From Vigna angularis (Eukaryota; Streptophyta; Magnoliopsida; Fabales; Fabaceae), in the NCBI RefSeq assembly GCF_016808095.1, contig NC_068979.1, positions 10,377,001 to 10,441,000 on the forward strand: DNA of 64,000 nucleotides, given 5' to 3'. The notes below the pieces were generated by a model. The model saw nothing but the letters and a program-made list of their open reading frames with translations, was not told the origin of the DNA and did no database searches. A program made the translations under genes and the position numbers. Positions 51,802 to 64,000 of this stretch are shown here, one piece after another. Within the stretch, counting starts at the first letter, position 1; each line of letters starts with the position of its first letter.

Positions 51802-52848
51802 CTAAAAATGGAATAGAAAAACAAAATGAAACATTAAGTAAACAAAGTTCAAGTTTCCTCGTCATACTTCATGATGTTAAGGTGCATAAGACAGTCAAAA
51901 TAAAAATACTAGAATGAAATCCTATGTACCGCAAAAAATGTTTTCATTTATACTGTATAAAACGTGGTACCGATGATTTAAGTATGAACATGCGAATCCT
52001 CAAAATCCAGACATATATGTTTTTTTACTTTGGTCACCCCAGTGAGAAGAAATTGTAGTTGTGTTAGAAAAAACGACATGTTTGAAGAAGGTAAACGACA
52101 AGACAGGTTACAAAGCTAACGCCGCTTCAAACGATAGGATTCCGGCCAAGGTGAGTTTAGTTCGCGGCGGCTAGCGACGGTGATTAGAGCTTCGAGAGAT
52201 GAAAATTGAGAAAGGACAATTGCAATCGCTCAAAGCGCGTGTTTAATTAAATTTATGTCGAATTGTTTGTGAAAATATGGCACTGTATTAGTCAATAATA
52301 TATTTCAGTAAGATAAGGTTTCTCTGTTTTAAAGAAAAGCATGTATGTTAATAATATTTTTTTAATACCACAATCAATGATTGAAGCAAATTACATTGTG
52401 GTCTATTTCAGTTTTTCCCGTGTCTGGTTCCAACCCTTGGAATAAAATGAGTGGTTCATAGCAGAATACTGCAACTAAGCATAGCTCACCTTGTTTGTTA
52501 GTTTCGGAAAATTGAGCTTTCTGGCTGATGCATCTGACGTTCCTTTCGAGGTCACATTTTTCTAACATACACACAACACATAAAGCTCTTATATATCAAG
52601 TAACAGAAGCTTAGAAAGAATATACTATCACTAGTTTTTATTGAGAATAAGTGGCATTAAACAATGGTGGAGGTACACCCAGCACACAAGTTCAGTGCAG
52701 TGGTGGCATTTCCTTATTTTGATGGCCTACTAGAATTGGAAATCATATTTTCTTATTCAATCTGATGTTGCTAACCAATAACTAATAAGTGTGGTTTTTA
52801 GGAATGGTAGAAATAAATGTGTGATAAATTTTGATGAAATGAATGTAT
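51802..52848. other. Intergenic DNA with a small CpG-rich patch
   Basis: Mostly AT-rich. At 52110-52200 there is a CpG-rich patch with a perfect plus-strand splice-donor sequence, CCAAG then GTGAGT, at 52151. It may be the first exon and promoter of an unidentified transcript. The region next to 52849 will also hold the 3' UTR of the pectin acetylesterase. Confidence 0.35.
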
Positions 52849-55800
52849 CTATACTCCTTGGTGGTTGTCTTCTGGTCCGAAAACGCGGTTGTGACAAGTG
52901 GGGTTGCAGGGGTAAGGGCAATCTATCTGATGGAATGTCCTTCTTTCATAAAACCAGTCTGCTACAGCCTTTGCAATTGTCTGCAGAGTGTTACGCAGAC
53001 AAGTCAGCTATGAAGGAAAGACAATAACAAGGCAAAAACACTATGTAACTCATCATATGTTATATATGTTCAAATATGTTTTTAATCTATACAAACACAC
53101 TAGTTTTTTCTTTCGGTGTTTTTATTTATTTATGTTATAATGTTCAAACTTTTGACTTATTTGTCATCCCATTAATCTCCATTACAAAAAGGTTTTGTGA
53201 TTTCATCAGGCGTTGACACCCGAGGCTAGCGTATTTTGTAATGTGGCATTGTCACATGGCAATGCTTTATGGAATCACCAGACATTTTTGTAATGAAGAC
53301 TGATAAGAAAGACAGAAAAACTTAAAGTTTGAACATCACAAGGATCATAAATATATTTTGAAGAAACTATAACTAAAAGTTGGTATATTTATAGAGATGG
53401 AAAAATGTTTGTAAGTATGTTATATTTTCTGAAGAGGGGGTGGGGTTTAGAAAATGCAGCTTCTTACTGTCTTTTCCAGCTCTGGAGAGTCACTTCTCAA
53501 CCATGTCTCCTGCATTTCAGTTTGGCAGTGGGCATAGCAAGAGTCTATAAACATTCCTTTATATGAAGAGTTGCCTAGCACTGTCAATGCCCTTAAAAAT
53601 TCTGTCCTGAAGCCTGAAAATCAACCCACGTATGACTTGAAATCAGGAATTTCGTTGGCCCTTAAAAGTTTTGGCCAAAGTTCAGATATGACAAGGTATG
53701 ATATTGTGATCTCAGTAAGTTGTTTTCCTTATAACTCGATTAAAAAGTATGAACACTTGTTGACAGAGGCGTTCTAAACAACAGACATCATTCTGAGGGT
53801 TATTTTACAAAATAAAATTTCTCAGTTTGGATTTTACCATGATTCCATGGTACACAAATAATTAATATAAGAATACTCACCTTGCATTAGATCTAATTGA
53901 TCAGGTGAGCAGTTGTTTATATCCAGCTTACAGCTATGCCAATGGCCTTCAGGATCAGCAACACCAGGTGCCAAAATGTTCTTAATCTGAATCAAAACAA
54001 CATTCTGAGGATCAGGGAAAGGACTGGAATCATCTCTCCAGTTATTAAGAGCTTGTAGTAAAACATCAAATGATAGAAATCTTAAGAAGAGTAAGTAAAA
54101 TAATCTTGGTTCAACTTCTGATACAAAGTTTATTTTGCATAAGAAACCACAAGTTTTACACAGATCAATGTCGGTTTAGCATGATCAAAACAATAAAACA
54201 GAAGCCTCACTCTGCAAATACACTCATGTATCTTGAGCAAAAGAATTATCTGACCTGCCATGAGTCGTATGCCGCGTTTACAAAGAAGATCGGCGTAGTG
54301 ATATGTGACGCCAAATATTGTGGGAAAAAGCACTGCAAGATTGTTCAGAAATCAGAAGAATTAGTAAAATCAAAGAGGGAATTGCAGAGGTAGAAAGATA
54401 AAACTAATTCATAAACTCACTAGCTTTGGGCTAAGTCTTGAAGTGCATGACTGAGGCAAATTCCTTGCAGAGCCCTTTTAAAATTAGAATGAAAAAAAAA
54501 AGACTTGAATATCTTAGATCTTCCATGAAAGAAGTTTTTGTGCGTGTGTAGAACACAGCATATGCCAAAATGGAAATTGATCAGATAAAAGGAAAGTAGC
54601 GGTACATGTGTAGCAACAACTTGACTGAAGTACTGTTGAATGTGGTATGCCCCAGTGACGTCCCTTCTGTTAACAGTAACATTGAATCATAAAATGATTT
54701 AAGGAACTCTTAATATTTATTTGAAGAGGCAAAGTAAAAAGCAATAACTTACGCATTGATAAAATAACCAGCATCTGAGAGGCATTTCACTCTGGCTCCT
54801 CCAGGTAATAGAGCTCGGAAGCGATCACAATGCAGTACTGAAGTTAATCCTCCAGCTGAGCATCCAGAAATAATTGCCTGTAGTAACAAGTTCTGGTGAG
54901 TGAATGAAAAAAAACAATAAAGAGGAAGAAAAAGAGTTGCAAAACACCAAAATTTCTTACATTTCGAGCATTTTCCATTCCTTTTGCTAGTAAATCCTCC
55001 ATGACAGCAGCAAAAATCCTTGCTCCTCTAAAGTGCAACTTAGTAACCTAATTTATTTACACACCACAGTATTAAAGTTTAACCAGAATGACTCATGATT
55101 AATATTTTGATTAAATTTAGAAGTCAAAGTTCCTAGAGTTTAGCTGAACTTACTGGATTGACTTCTTCTACATCACCAGTAAAAGATGAACCATCGCAAT
55201 ACCTAACCTTGATTCTGTTCCAGTTGTAGAAATCTGTAATTTACAACACTCATTAGAAAGTTAAATCAATGTTGGATTGATGAAAAGAAACAAGATTGTT
55301 GATCAGTGGGGAAGACCTGGATTAAAGATTTGCATGTTGCTCATAATTCCCGAAAAGGCAATTTGCTTTGCCATTTGCTTAGATGAACCTAAACGATTGG
55401 TCTTGCGAGAGAGACAAGTAGTGACATTGTTGCACCATCCTCCTCCCTAGCAGAAAGAAAATAGATGAAGAGCCAATGAACTTCTATAGTTTGTCAAAAA
55501 AAGTCAGATAAAACAATGAACCAAAGTTCATATTTGAGTCTCATTATTGATGGAAACTTTTAGGGAGGAACAACCTCAAAAGCAACCAACCAATTGTTAA
55601 TCCCTGTTCCAGATCCCCTATCAAAATGGTAAGCTGGTGGACTCCCATCCAAACAAACTGCGCGATATTTTGAAATCCAATTTCCCAATTATTATAAACA
55701 TCATTGAAAGTAATAAGCATGATGTTAAGAGCACAATTAATTAATATACGAAAAGACATAACCAAATTTCCTAACCAGCTCCTTTTGCTACAGCGTTCTG

Positions 55801-55896
55801 AAGATAGGTGATTGGCACATAAGAAGCCTCTGCTATCAGAAACAGCAGTGCACAAACCAGAAAGTTCAACCACTGTCTTATGTTCCCACCCTCCAT
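52849..55896 (-). CDS. PAE: Pectin acetylesterase (CE13 family)
   Basis: Twelve coding exons: 55776-55896, 55575-55657, 55317-55446, 55154-55233, 54961-55047, 54753-54877, 54606-54666, 54421-54474, 54255-54332, 53881-53986, 53468-53613 and 52849-52980; all GT-AG with matching phase; 400 residues. The enzyme removes acetyl groups from homogalacturonan or rhamnogalacturonan in the cell wall. An N-terminal hydrophobic signal segment (about 9-24) directs it to secretion. The catalytic triad is visible: Ser174 in GCSAGG, Asp270 in NAAYDSWQ and His337 in DSCYAHCQ. Other landmarks are [20 protein letters not shown] and the Cys-rich C-terminus [11 protein letters not shown]. An acceptor 1 base before the ATG and a donor at 56629 (CTCAG then GTACAC) indicate a 5' UTR intron of about 0.7 kb. 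The gene appears intact. Confidence 0.95.
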
Positions 55897-56629
55897 TCTG
55901 CACAAATCCAACCAATAGAAAACGATAAACATACATACGCATATAGAACTAGAAAAACAGAGCAAGATCTTTCCATCGATATGTAAGTAAAAATACATCG
56001 TTCCAACTCCCTTTTCACTTCGACCTAACACTCACCGAAAAAGGATCTATTCATGCAGTTGGTATTCCAACAATCATAGAGCCAAAGAGTTTGATTTCCT
56101 ATAGAATAACTCAGATGAATTTATGACTTTTGTACGAATATTGGTTTCCTTCCACGGTGAAAAAACCCAATGCCCCTATTCCCACTAGCCTCTACACACA
56201 CACAAATCCAAAAACCTGCTTTTTCATTGACGTTACGTGATCCTTGATATGGCCAGAAACTATATACACATGTGCCATAATTGCAGTTACAGCGACTAAA
56301 AAAACTCCGATGTTGCCTTCAAAATGGGGAAACAAACAGCCTCCTAAAATCTTGATTTCGGCTTATTTATTTCAGTCATCACCAGAAATTAATGCAACAC
56401 CGTAATGGAAGTCAAAACTGCCGACTTGCACTGCACAGGTTTCCCGTAAGTTTCACAAAATGAATCACAAACACAATCACTGATCCTATTCCATTCCAAT
56501 AACTAATCCCATATTCTAAGGCAAAGGCAGATCAAAATCTTCACTCCAACCCCACAAACATTCAGATGATCAAAGGCAAAACTAAAAAGATAACAGTTTG
56601 TGTATGAGTATAAACGGTAGCAGGTGTAC

Positions 56630-56820
56630 CTGAGATGGAGAATGGGTTGAGGAAAACAGGTGAAGGAACACTGAAGAAGGTTTGTTAATGAAAGGCAATT
56701 GAAGGTGGTGAAGGCTTATAAGGTGGTGAAGAAACACAATGTAACTAACAATCGTTAAGAAGTCTGTTTCTGTGACAGTGTTGGGTGGAGAGAGAATCGA
56801 GCTTAAATCTTCAGTCTAAG
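56630..56820 (-). other. Probable 5' UTR exon of the pectin acetylesterase
   Basis: A minus-strand donor CCATCTCAG then GTACACC at 56630/56629 pairs with the acceptor TTTGTGCAG just before the start codon at 55896. The upstream limit is a guess from the change to pyrimidine-rich promoter-like sequence. Confidence 0.5.
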
Positions 56821-58555
56821 TAATGGAATTATGGTGTCAGTCAGTTAGTTCTGTGAGTACAAAGGTTTTTCTCAGTTGGTCAGAAAAACCCAGAGCCGAC
56901 ACTCATTTCCTCAAAAACTACACTAAAAAAATGTGCTAATTTATATTTTTCTGTGAAAGAATGTGCAGATTTATATAGTAAAGTTCTTTACTTGTTTTTA
57001 AGAAAATAAATAAATGAGTGACAGTCCGACATAGTAAACCTAGTCGCAGAATGTCCTTAAACTGGGATATAAGTTCAAAGACAGCAAATTTTTCACGGTG
57101 CTGGTGTTTTCTGCCTTCGGGTAGTGCATAATTAATTAACTAAATACTTTAATTACTTTATTGAATAATTACGGCAATAAGAATATTGATACTGTGTCTG
57201 GGGCTCCAGGGTCCGACCCGAATGTTTCTTGTGAAAAGCATCGAATCTTATCGTTGTTTAGTGTTCCCACATGAATGAGTGGTTCAAATGTGTAATCTTG
57301 GCGCCGGCTAAATAAAAGTATGGAACAAAACAACCCTAACAATATTCTCCTGTGGACGCTCCTTTTCTTATCATCATGAGCTCGCCTCTCTCTGTCTCCA
57401 CTTCTTTTCCTTTGACAAAATGCTAAAGTAATTGAATTTTAGGGTTTTCAGTTTCACAAAACAAATTCTCATCACGGCGATGATGATGTTCTTCTAAGAA
57501 TGTCTTTGCGAAATAAAGGTAAACATGCATCGATGTTTCGTTGAGTCCAAACGTAAATTATTGCTTTCTGGGAGAGACATATCGGCATGCATTCGTCCTC
57601 ATTGATCGGTGTAATGATGTCAAAGTTTTGTAATTTAAAATAAAATTTTGAAATGAATAAAGTTTATACAGAAATTAAAGTGTTACGAAGTAGCGAATAG
57701 TGTAGTACTCTAAGGAATGTGAAGGGCATGATTGGATTGTAAAGTGGGTGTGGGAAAAGTTAGGAATTTGGTAGCAATGTTGAGGTACAAAAAGTGGCAC
57801 GCGATTGACGGTGATTTCTTAAATACCACATCATAGTTTCACTAAACAAACACTTCCTATACTAAATTCATACATGATGTTTTGTTATATTCCCATTAAT
57901 GAGAAAAGCTGTCCTCCAATGCCACCAAAAGCCACCAACCTCCTTTTCTTGTCTTTCTTTTCAACCTCACATTTCACCTTTGTGTGCCAAACGCAAAAGC
58001 ACTTTCTAACTCCCATCAAATCAAGGGATTAGGATACCCCGATTCATTCAATAAACATGTTAATACATTGTTGACATTGAAGAATTGTTAATGCATTATT
58101 GATAATGCATTATTGATAATGAAAATTAATTCAGTAGAGTCTTAATTAAAGGCTACTAAACTATCTGACTAGCTCTGAACTGTATTACTATATAGTTTAT
58201 GGTCTCATTAAATTATCTAGTCTGTTTGTGTTTATTATTTTTTTTTATGATTACTTTGTTTTGTAATGGAAAACACTATTTATTGAGCGTGTTTCACATA
58301 CGTTTGTTATAACAGTGTTTATTCTATAAATTAGACCTTGTAACTTCAATAAAAATTAAGAGTTACCGGGAAAGAATTTGCCAAGATGTAATCTTTATAA
58401 TATGATAAATTCTCTAGTAAATGGAGATTAAATTAGAAGATTTCTCTATTATTGGTTATATGATAGACACTCTACCGTGAATTTTGAATTTGTGAACTAT
58501 TTTCTTATATTGATTGATTTCTTTTATTTTAATATTATATATATATTATATATAT

Positions 58556-58605
<50 letters not shown>

Positions 58606-61600
58606 TTCACCATTTCAAAACGACACTCAACAACGAGGCTTCTTCTATGTTCTTCTCTCTTTTTTTCAATGGGTTCATGTAGGTCTAGTTATGAGATACA
58701 TTAAGAAGTTCTACTGAAAAAAAATGTGAGTTCTTCGAGATGACATATGGAAATGTTTTTCTGATCTTCGGATAAGACATAGAGATATTGATTATTGATC
58801 ATTAAATAAGAGAAAGAGTTAACTACAAAAAAAAATTCTCTCTAATACTCATATAAGTAAGAATATAAAATATATAAACATACAAAATGAGTATAAGAAA
58901 AAGTTAAATAATTACTTCTTACATTGTATTTATAAGTAGAAATGAAAAAAAAAATGCGATTATCAAATAAAGTTAATTAACGGAATATTTGTTATTTGAT
59001 TTATTATTTTGTGATCAATTATTATTAAATTTATTAAATTTGATGAGATTTGTGTTATATATAATTATATTTGTATAATAAAATATTATATGACATATTA
59101 TAATTATATTTATTATGTTGAATAAAGTATTATCAGAATAATTATATTGATTTAATATTATTCTTACCTATTAAGTATGTTCTGAAACAAGAAAAAAAAT
59201 ATAACGATATAATATAAATTAGAAGACTAAGATTAAAGTCACTTTAATACATCTTGAATCTGAACCAATTATAAGAAAATATAAAACTATTTGTATTGAA
59301 TCAATTATGAGAAACTAACAAGGTGTATTTTGTTATAATTTTCATTTCTGACCATATAATTTTGATGGATAAAGACAAAACTCATTTCAATAATTTTTTG
59401 AAAGAAATCAATATTAAACCATTACTTAGGAATCATATTTGGAAGAAAAACCAAAACAATAATTTTTAGTTTAGGTCCTGAATATTTTTACAATTATATT
59501 AAATATTTTAGAGAATATTTACTATTGATTTGACTCAAACAATATTAATTGTAGAAGAAGATATGGTTGTTTATGAAAAGAATAATATATATGATGCATA
59601 CATTGAGTACAAGTCTAAAACAGTCTTAATCGATTGTTGATGAGAATCTTGCAGAAAATAATTAATGTTAATGATTTGTGGAAAGAAAAGCAGATAAGCA
59701 TAGAGAAATAAAGTATGTAGGAGGAGGCAAGGCATATGCAAGATGGAACAAAGTGGCAGCTGAAAAAATTAAGTGCTTCTCATGGGACATGTGATGGCCA
59801 AATGCATTTAATATGGAACCACCGGAAGTTGAGAGAGAACGCGGAAAGCGAAAGTGGAAAAGGACTTTTTTGGATAACATGTTATGCAGAGTTTGGCAGA
59901 AGAAAGCAATCGCAAAACGTCACTGCTAAACCTAACTCTGCATTTCCTCAAGTAAAAATATATTAATTCAGTTGGTTTAACTAACGGAACAAGCAAGGAA
60001 GCCACCAACTGCACCTGCAAGTTATTCAACAATCAGAATAAGCAACGGCTTAACATGCCGAGGAAACGTGCTTCTCAGAATTTCTCTGGTGCCCGTTATG
60101 TGTTTATTTAAACCAATTAATGCCATTCACCGCGCTCCATATCTGTCTTTTTTTATGACAACTGTTGTGAAAAGGCCATATACTCTATCAACTTCGTAAA
60201 AATCAAATGACAATCATCTTTCTAATACTGATTGACACTATGTCAAAATATTTGACTATTTAAAAATACTTCCATCTTAAAGTATGTTTATTCAAATATT
60301 CTAACAATAAATACATAATAAAAACATTTAATTATTTGAATATTAAATTTATATTTAGAGATTTTTTATGAAATAGTATTGACCTAATTACAACCCACTT
60401 AGAATTGATGTAATTATTTTTAGTGATAATTTCATGTTAATATGATCAATCGGTCCTTTGACCATTTTATATAGAATCAAAATATTTGTTGATTGTTCAC
60501 TAAGCATGTCATCACAGTGTACAAATTTACTATGAAAAAAATTAAAAAATCAAACAAATAAAATATTTAGGTGAAAAGAATAAATGAAAAACTTGCGATA
60601 AAGTGGAAGAGAAGTGGTAGACGACAAACACTAAGAAATAAGATTGGAAACCATTCTTAAATAAATTTCAGAAAAGAAATTGAAGTGTGGTGGTGATTAT
60701 GCGATCTTATCGTAATGGATGATAGTGTAACCGTTCAATAATTGGACACTTGAATGGAAAATAGCCATGCGATTTGATTAAAATCAAAATATATATTTTG
60801 TTATTTTATAGATATAAAGCCTGAAATACAGTGATGCTATTGGGTTTGAATTTGAAACATAAACATGTTATGATGAAACCAAATTGTCTTCATCAGAAGA
60901 CATGTCCCACAGAAAAAGCCTTCAATCAATGTGAATGACAATCAAAATCTGGTGCACCAAACGGTTGAAAGTGATAATGAAAAAGAAGATTATGTCCACT
61001 GAACTTGTTGCCATTTTATAGAACGAAAATTGAAGACTTGTTTGCCACGCAAGTGGAATCTCAACAATCTAAATTGACGAATGGATTGCTTCAGCTTATC
61101 CATAGTCACCACGCTTTCTCACATCCAATAAATTTCATGCTTCCTTATTTTCCATTTATAGGTCCTTTTCATAAAATAACGGTCATTTCTTTATCTACTC
61201 CTGTAACTTCCACTTACATCACATAAATTGAAAATTTCTAAATTTTACCTTTATGACTTTTAGTTTTAGTTAAGGATGGTGTCTGGAGAGATTTTTATTA
61301 TACATAATTAAAAATGTTTAACTGTACTTCTATATTTTGTAATGTACAATTTGTGATAGATATTTATATTTTAAATTGTATATTTTGTAATATAAAACAA
61401 AAATACATATCAAATTACACCATTCAGAATTTAAATTTATAAAGCAAAATATATATTTTATTTTATAATATAAATTTTAGATTATACATTTCGAAATATA
61501 AAATATATTCATAAAATAAATAAAAAATATTTAGACAATAAAATTTAGAGTGTATTTTTTCAGTATGATAAGTCTCTATAAAAGACAACAAGAGTAATGA

Positions 61601-61875
61601 TTTGGCTTTAATGGAGTCAATAAGACAAATTACACTTGAAAAGGAAGAAACCGCTAGAGATTGACACCCATCCCACCTTATTCCAGATCAAAATTTTCAG
61701 AAGCCTGTGATGAGGTGCAGGATGAAAAATGGGGTGCAGGATGAAAAACCCTCAAATCAAAGATTTTGCTAGATTTGATGGGCCGAAAAGGTCCCCTGGG
61801 CCCACAGTGAACTAATTTGGGCCTGTATTTAGAATCACGAAAAGCGCCGCCACATTGTTTCTATCGTCTGCAGAG
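56821..61875. other. Long intergenic region
   Basis: About 5 kb without a supported gene. It contains a CT-rich, leader-like patch at 57340-57520, a TA microsatellite at 58534-58604, and a moderately GC-richer stretch at 59690-60110 with open frames on both strands that match no family I know. The rest is AT-rich. Confidence 0.45.
58534..58604. repeat. (TA)n microsatellite
   Basis: About 70 bp of TA repeat with a few TTATA interruptions. Overlapping plus-strand frames made of Ile-Tyr repeats are translations of this tract, not genes. Confidence 0.95.
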
Positions 61876-61931
61876 ATGCTGAAAGCATTGGGTGCACGTG
61901 CAGTGCTATGCTCGAACTCTTCTTCCACTAG
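61876..61931 (+). other. Upstream exon of the CCR4-4-like gene (coding or 5' UTR)
   Basis: Begins ATG and ends at TCCACTAG then GTACTG. Its 18 residues are basic and hydroxylated, like an organelle-targeting peptide. The strongest downstream acceptor (CTTTTAACAG, about 61999) would put a stop in frame, making this a 5' UTR with a short upstream frame. A weaker acceptor (AATGAATGAAG) would keep it in frame with the main protein. Confidence 0.5.
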
Positions 61932-62040
61932 GTACTGTGCTTACACATTCAAATCCCATTAACAATCTTTTGGACAAATCTTTGAGTTCCTTTTAACAGT
62001 GTATGCTGAATGAATCAATGAATGAAGTGTTGTAAGTAAG

Positions 62041-63871
62041 ATGAGTTCTGCGCCGGCATCTCGCAAGTTCGTTTCCGTGGAAGGCTCAGACATACATTCC
62101 AGAAGTAAACCTGATGGTAACGAACCTAACCTTGATTTTTCAATCTCCTTTGAATTTCACGTTGTTCAATTAAGTTACGTTTTTTTGCTTCTCAATTTTT
62201 ATTATTCAGGCTTCAGATTCAGCCTTGTTTCGTATAACATATTGGCGCAGGTACGCTAATTGTAACAGTTTTGAATTTTGTATGGACGAACATACGCTTA
62301 CAGTTTTGTTTACTCTTTTTTTTTATATATAAAATGTCTAATTGTAATGTAGGTTTATGTGAAGAGCTCGCTGTTCCCGCATTCTCCATCTTCGTCTCTC
62401 AAGTAATTAATGTGCTTTGTAATTATTAAGGTTTCAAATGATGAATGTGAAATTTGCACGCTGATTTGACTGATTGATTTTGCTTCCTGTAGATGGAAAC
62501 CTCGTTCAAACGCAATTTTGGAAGTTCTCAAGGACTTGAGAGCTGATTTTTTCTGCCTGCAGGTTTTTTATTTTTGTCAAACTGTAGTTGGGCACTGATT
62601 ATTAGTAGTCAGTACAAGTTACATGCTTATTTTGATATAATTAATAAATAGGTATTTTGAATATGTCAATTATTATTTGATTAAATTCACAATAAACAAA
62701 TATTGTTGAATGTAAACTATATTTTGGATTTACAACGAGAGTAGTTTACATTTTGATACAAGGTTATTTTTAAGCATTGAAAGCATTGAAGTTTAACATG
62801 GAGATAAAAGATGGAATAAGTAAGATAGAAAAGAATTGGTTATTAAGAAGATTACATATACTACACTCAGAAAGTTGGGGATGGCTGAGAAATTTTTGGT
62901 TAGTTGTCAAGGTAATTTGTGAATTCTTATCCAAAAGAGTGAACAGGGAGATTGTCGAGAATGTCACTCTAAGTGAGTGAGAAGATTGAATTTCAATCTC
63001 CAATTTGTTTATTTTAGTTTATAACTTATGACTAAATTTTAACCCCTTGATTACTTTCTTTCAAGTGACGCTCTTCTTCTTATCATGAATCATTTCAGGA
63101 AGTTGATGAATTTGAAAGCTTTTACAAAGGAAACATGCAGAATTTAGGATATTCTTCGATTTATATGAAGAGAAGTGGTCAGAAGCGTGATGGGTGTGGC
63201 TTATTTTACAAGCATGAATGGTATGTTCAAATTTTTTCCGGTTGTTTTAGAAGCATAAGCTTGCAGCTATGAAAGTAAGGGAGTGATTTATAATGATTTT
63301 AATTTTACCTCGAGTATTGGAGCAGTGGCTGTGAGTGGCTACAGTTTTGCAACTAGAGTGGAGACAAGTATTTTTTAGAAAGTTGAGGAGAACTACAATA
63401 ACTTTGCTAATCTAATTTCCAAAGTCAGTGTATTACATGCACACACATACCTTGGAACGATTCGAACTTAATTTGCTAGCAATAACCAACATACCTTAGA
63501 ACGATTCGAACTTAATTTGCTAGTAATAACCATACTCTGCTTGATATTGGTTATTTAATATTTATATTGGAATGGTTCTTTGTTTCTTTTATCTCTCTTC
63601 CCCCTCTCATCTTTTGGAGTTAACTATTAGTTACTTTTTTCTCTCCAAAAGAATTTAATATTACAATATTAAAATATTAGCTAGTCCTATTTATCTACTT
63701 ACATTTATCCTTAAATTTTTTCATTTAGTGCAGAGTTGCTCTTAGAGGAAAAAATTGAATACAATGATCTTGTAAAGTCCATTCCAGATGGGAACTCTTC
63801 AAACGATGATGATCACACCAATATTCAGACGGTCCATGCTGATAAACAAAAGGACGTGGCACCCAAAAATG
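62041..63871 (+). CDS. CCR4-4: CCR4-homolog-4-type deadenylase/nuclease, 5' part
   Basis: Six exons are visible: 62041-62116, 62210-62250, 62353-62402, 62493-62562, 63099-63220 and 63729-63871, with GT-AG introns and consistent phase; the gene continues past the window. The protein starts the exonuclease-endonuclease-phosphatase fold: FRFSLVSYNILAQ, then LRADFFCLQEVDEF, whose Glu in LQEVD is the metal-binding catalytic residue, then KRDGCGLFYK. The best match in memory is Arabidopsis CCR4 homolog 4 (At1g31500), a poly(A)-shortening Mg-dependent nuclease. The family LRR domain of yeast Ccr4 is absent, as expected for this plant subgroup. The start is uncertain: ATG at 62041 is used here, but an exon at 61876-61931 (MLKALGARAVLCSNSSSTR) with a good donor could add a targeting-like N-terminus by an uncertain acceptor. 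Confidence 0.9.
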
Positions 63872-64000
63872 GTAAATGCAAAATGAAATTAAAGATCTGT
63901 TTGAAATGTAGATTTTCTTCTCATATTAGGGATACTTAAAGATTTTCGATTTTCTTCTATATACTGTTTAGGTTTTTGTTATTGAATGACTGATGAACTG

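Noticed and set aside
58477..58717. Plus-strand frames rich in Ile-Tyr
   Set aside because: Translation of a (TA)n microsatellite.
59668..60032. Overlapping frames on both strands in a GC-richer patch
   Set aside because: No family recognised, no splice sites that extend them, and frames on both strands compete; recorded only as intergenic sequence.

Overview
The window is nuclear DNA from a flowering plant, most likely a eudicot of the legume family. The AT-rich intergenic DNA, GT-AG introns, plant-only gene families (BAHD acyltransferase, non-RD LRR receptor kinase, BZR1-beta-amylase fusion, pectin acetylesterase) and plant transposon types all fit. The legume placement is an inference from the look of the proteins, not a computed result.

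Layout. 1-7.6 kb: two BAHD acyltransferase loci on the minus strand. The first shows only exon 1 (1968-2399); the second (5223-7537) is complete with two exons. 8.65-14.3 kb: a decayed LTR retrotransposon with one truncated and one long LTR, the latter carrying a 291-bp foldback MITE. 15.8-19.0 kb: an intact FLS2/EFR/Xa21-type LRR receptor kinase (minus). 20.9-22.9 kb: a hAT-type element with a Mutator-like element nested in it. 25.0-27.9 kb: a broken Ty3/gypsy element (5' LTR, primer-binding site, gag zinc knuckle, RNase H). 29.1-32.6 kb: ALKBH8-type tRNA wobble hydroxylase (plus), convergent with a BAM7/BAM8-type BZR1-beta-amylase gene (33.6-39.9 kb, minus). 42.5-46.4 kb: a RING-H2 E3 ligase gene with a predicted myristoylation site (minus). 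47.4-48.9 kb: a Pack-MULE with about 240-bp terminal inverted repeats, a perfect 9-bp target duplication, and a captured spliceosomal SF3B4 3' fragment. 52.8-55.9 kb: a 12-coding-exon pectin acetylesterase (minus). 61.9 kb to the end: the 5' half of a CCR4-homolog-4-type deadenylase/nuclease (plus), running off the window.

The genes are independent single-copy loci, not a pathway cluster; only the two BAHD loci form a tandem family pair. From about 29 kb onward the window is gene-rich, while 1-29 kb is largely transposon-derived. ALKBH8 and the CCR4-4-like gene lying about 30 kb apart resembles the neighbourhood At1g31500-At1g31600 in Arabidopsis, suggesting conserved microsynteny. Exon borders were worked out by hand from splice sites, reading frame and family conservation. 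The most striking item is the Pack-MULE at 47381-48920. No CRISPR, rRNA or tRNA gene was seen.
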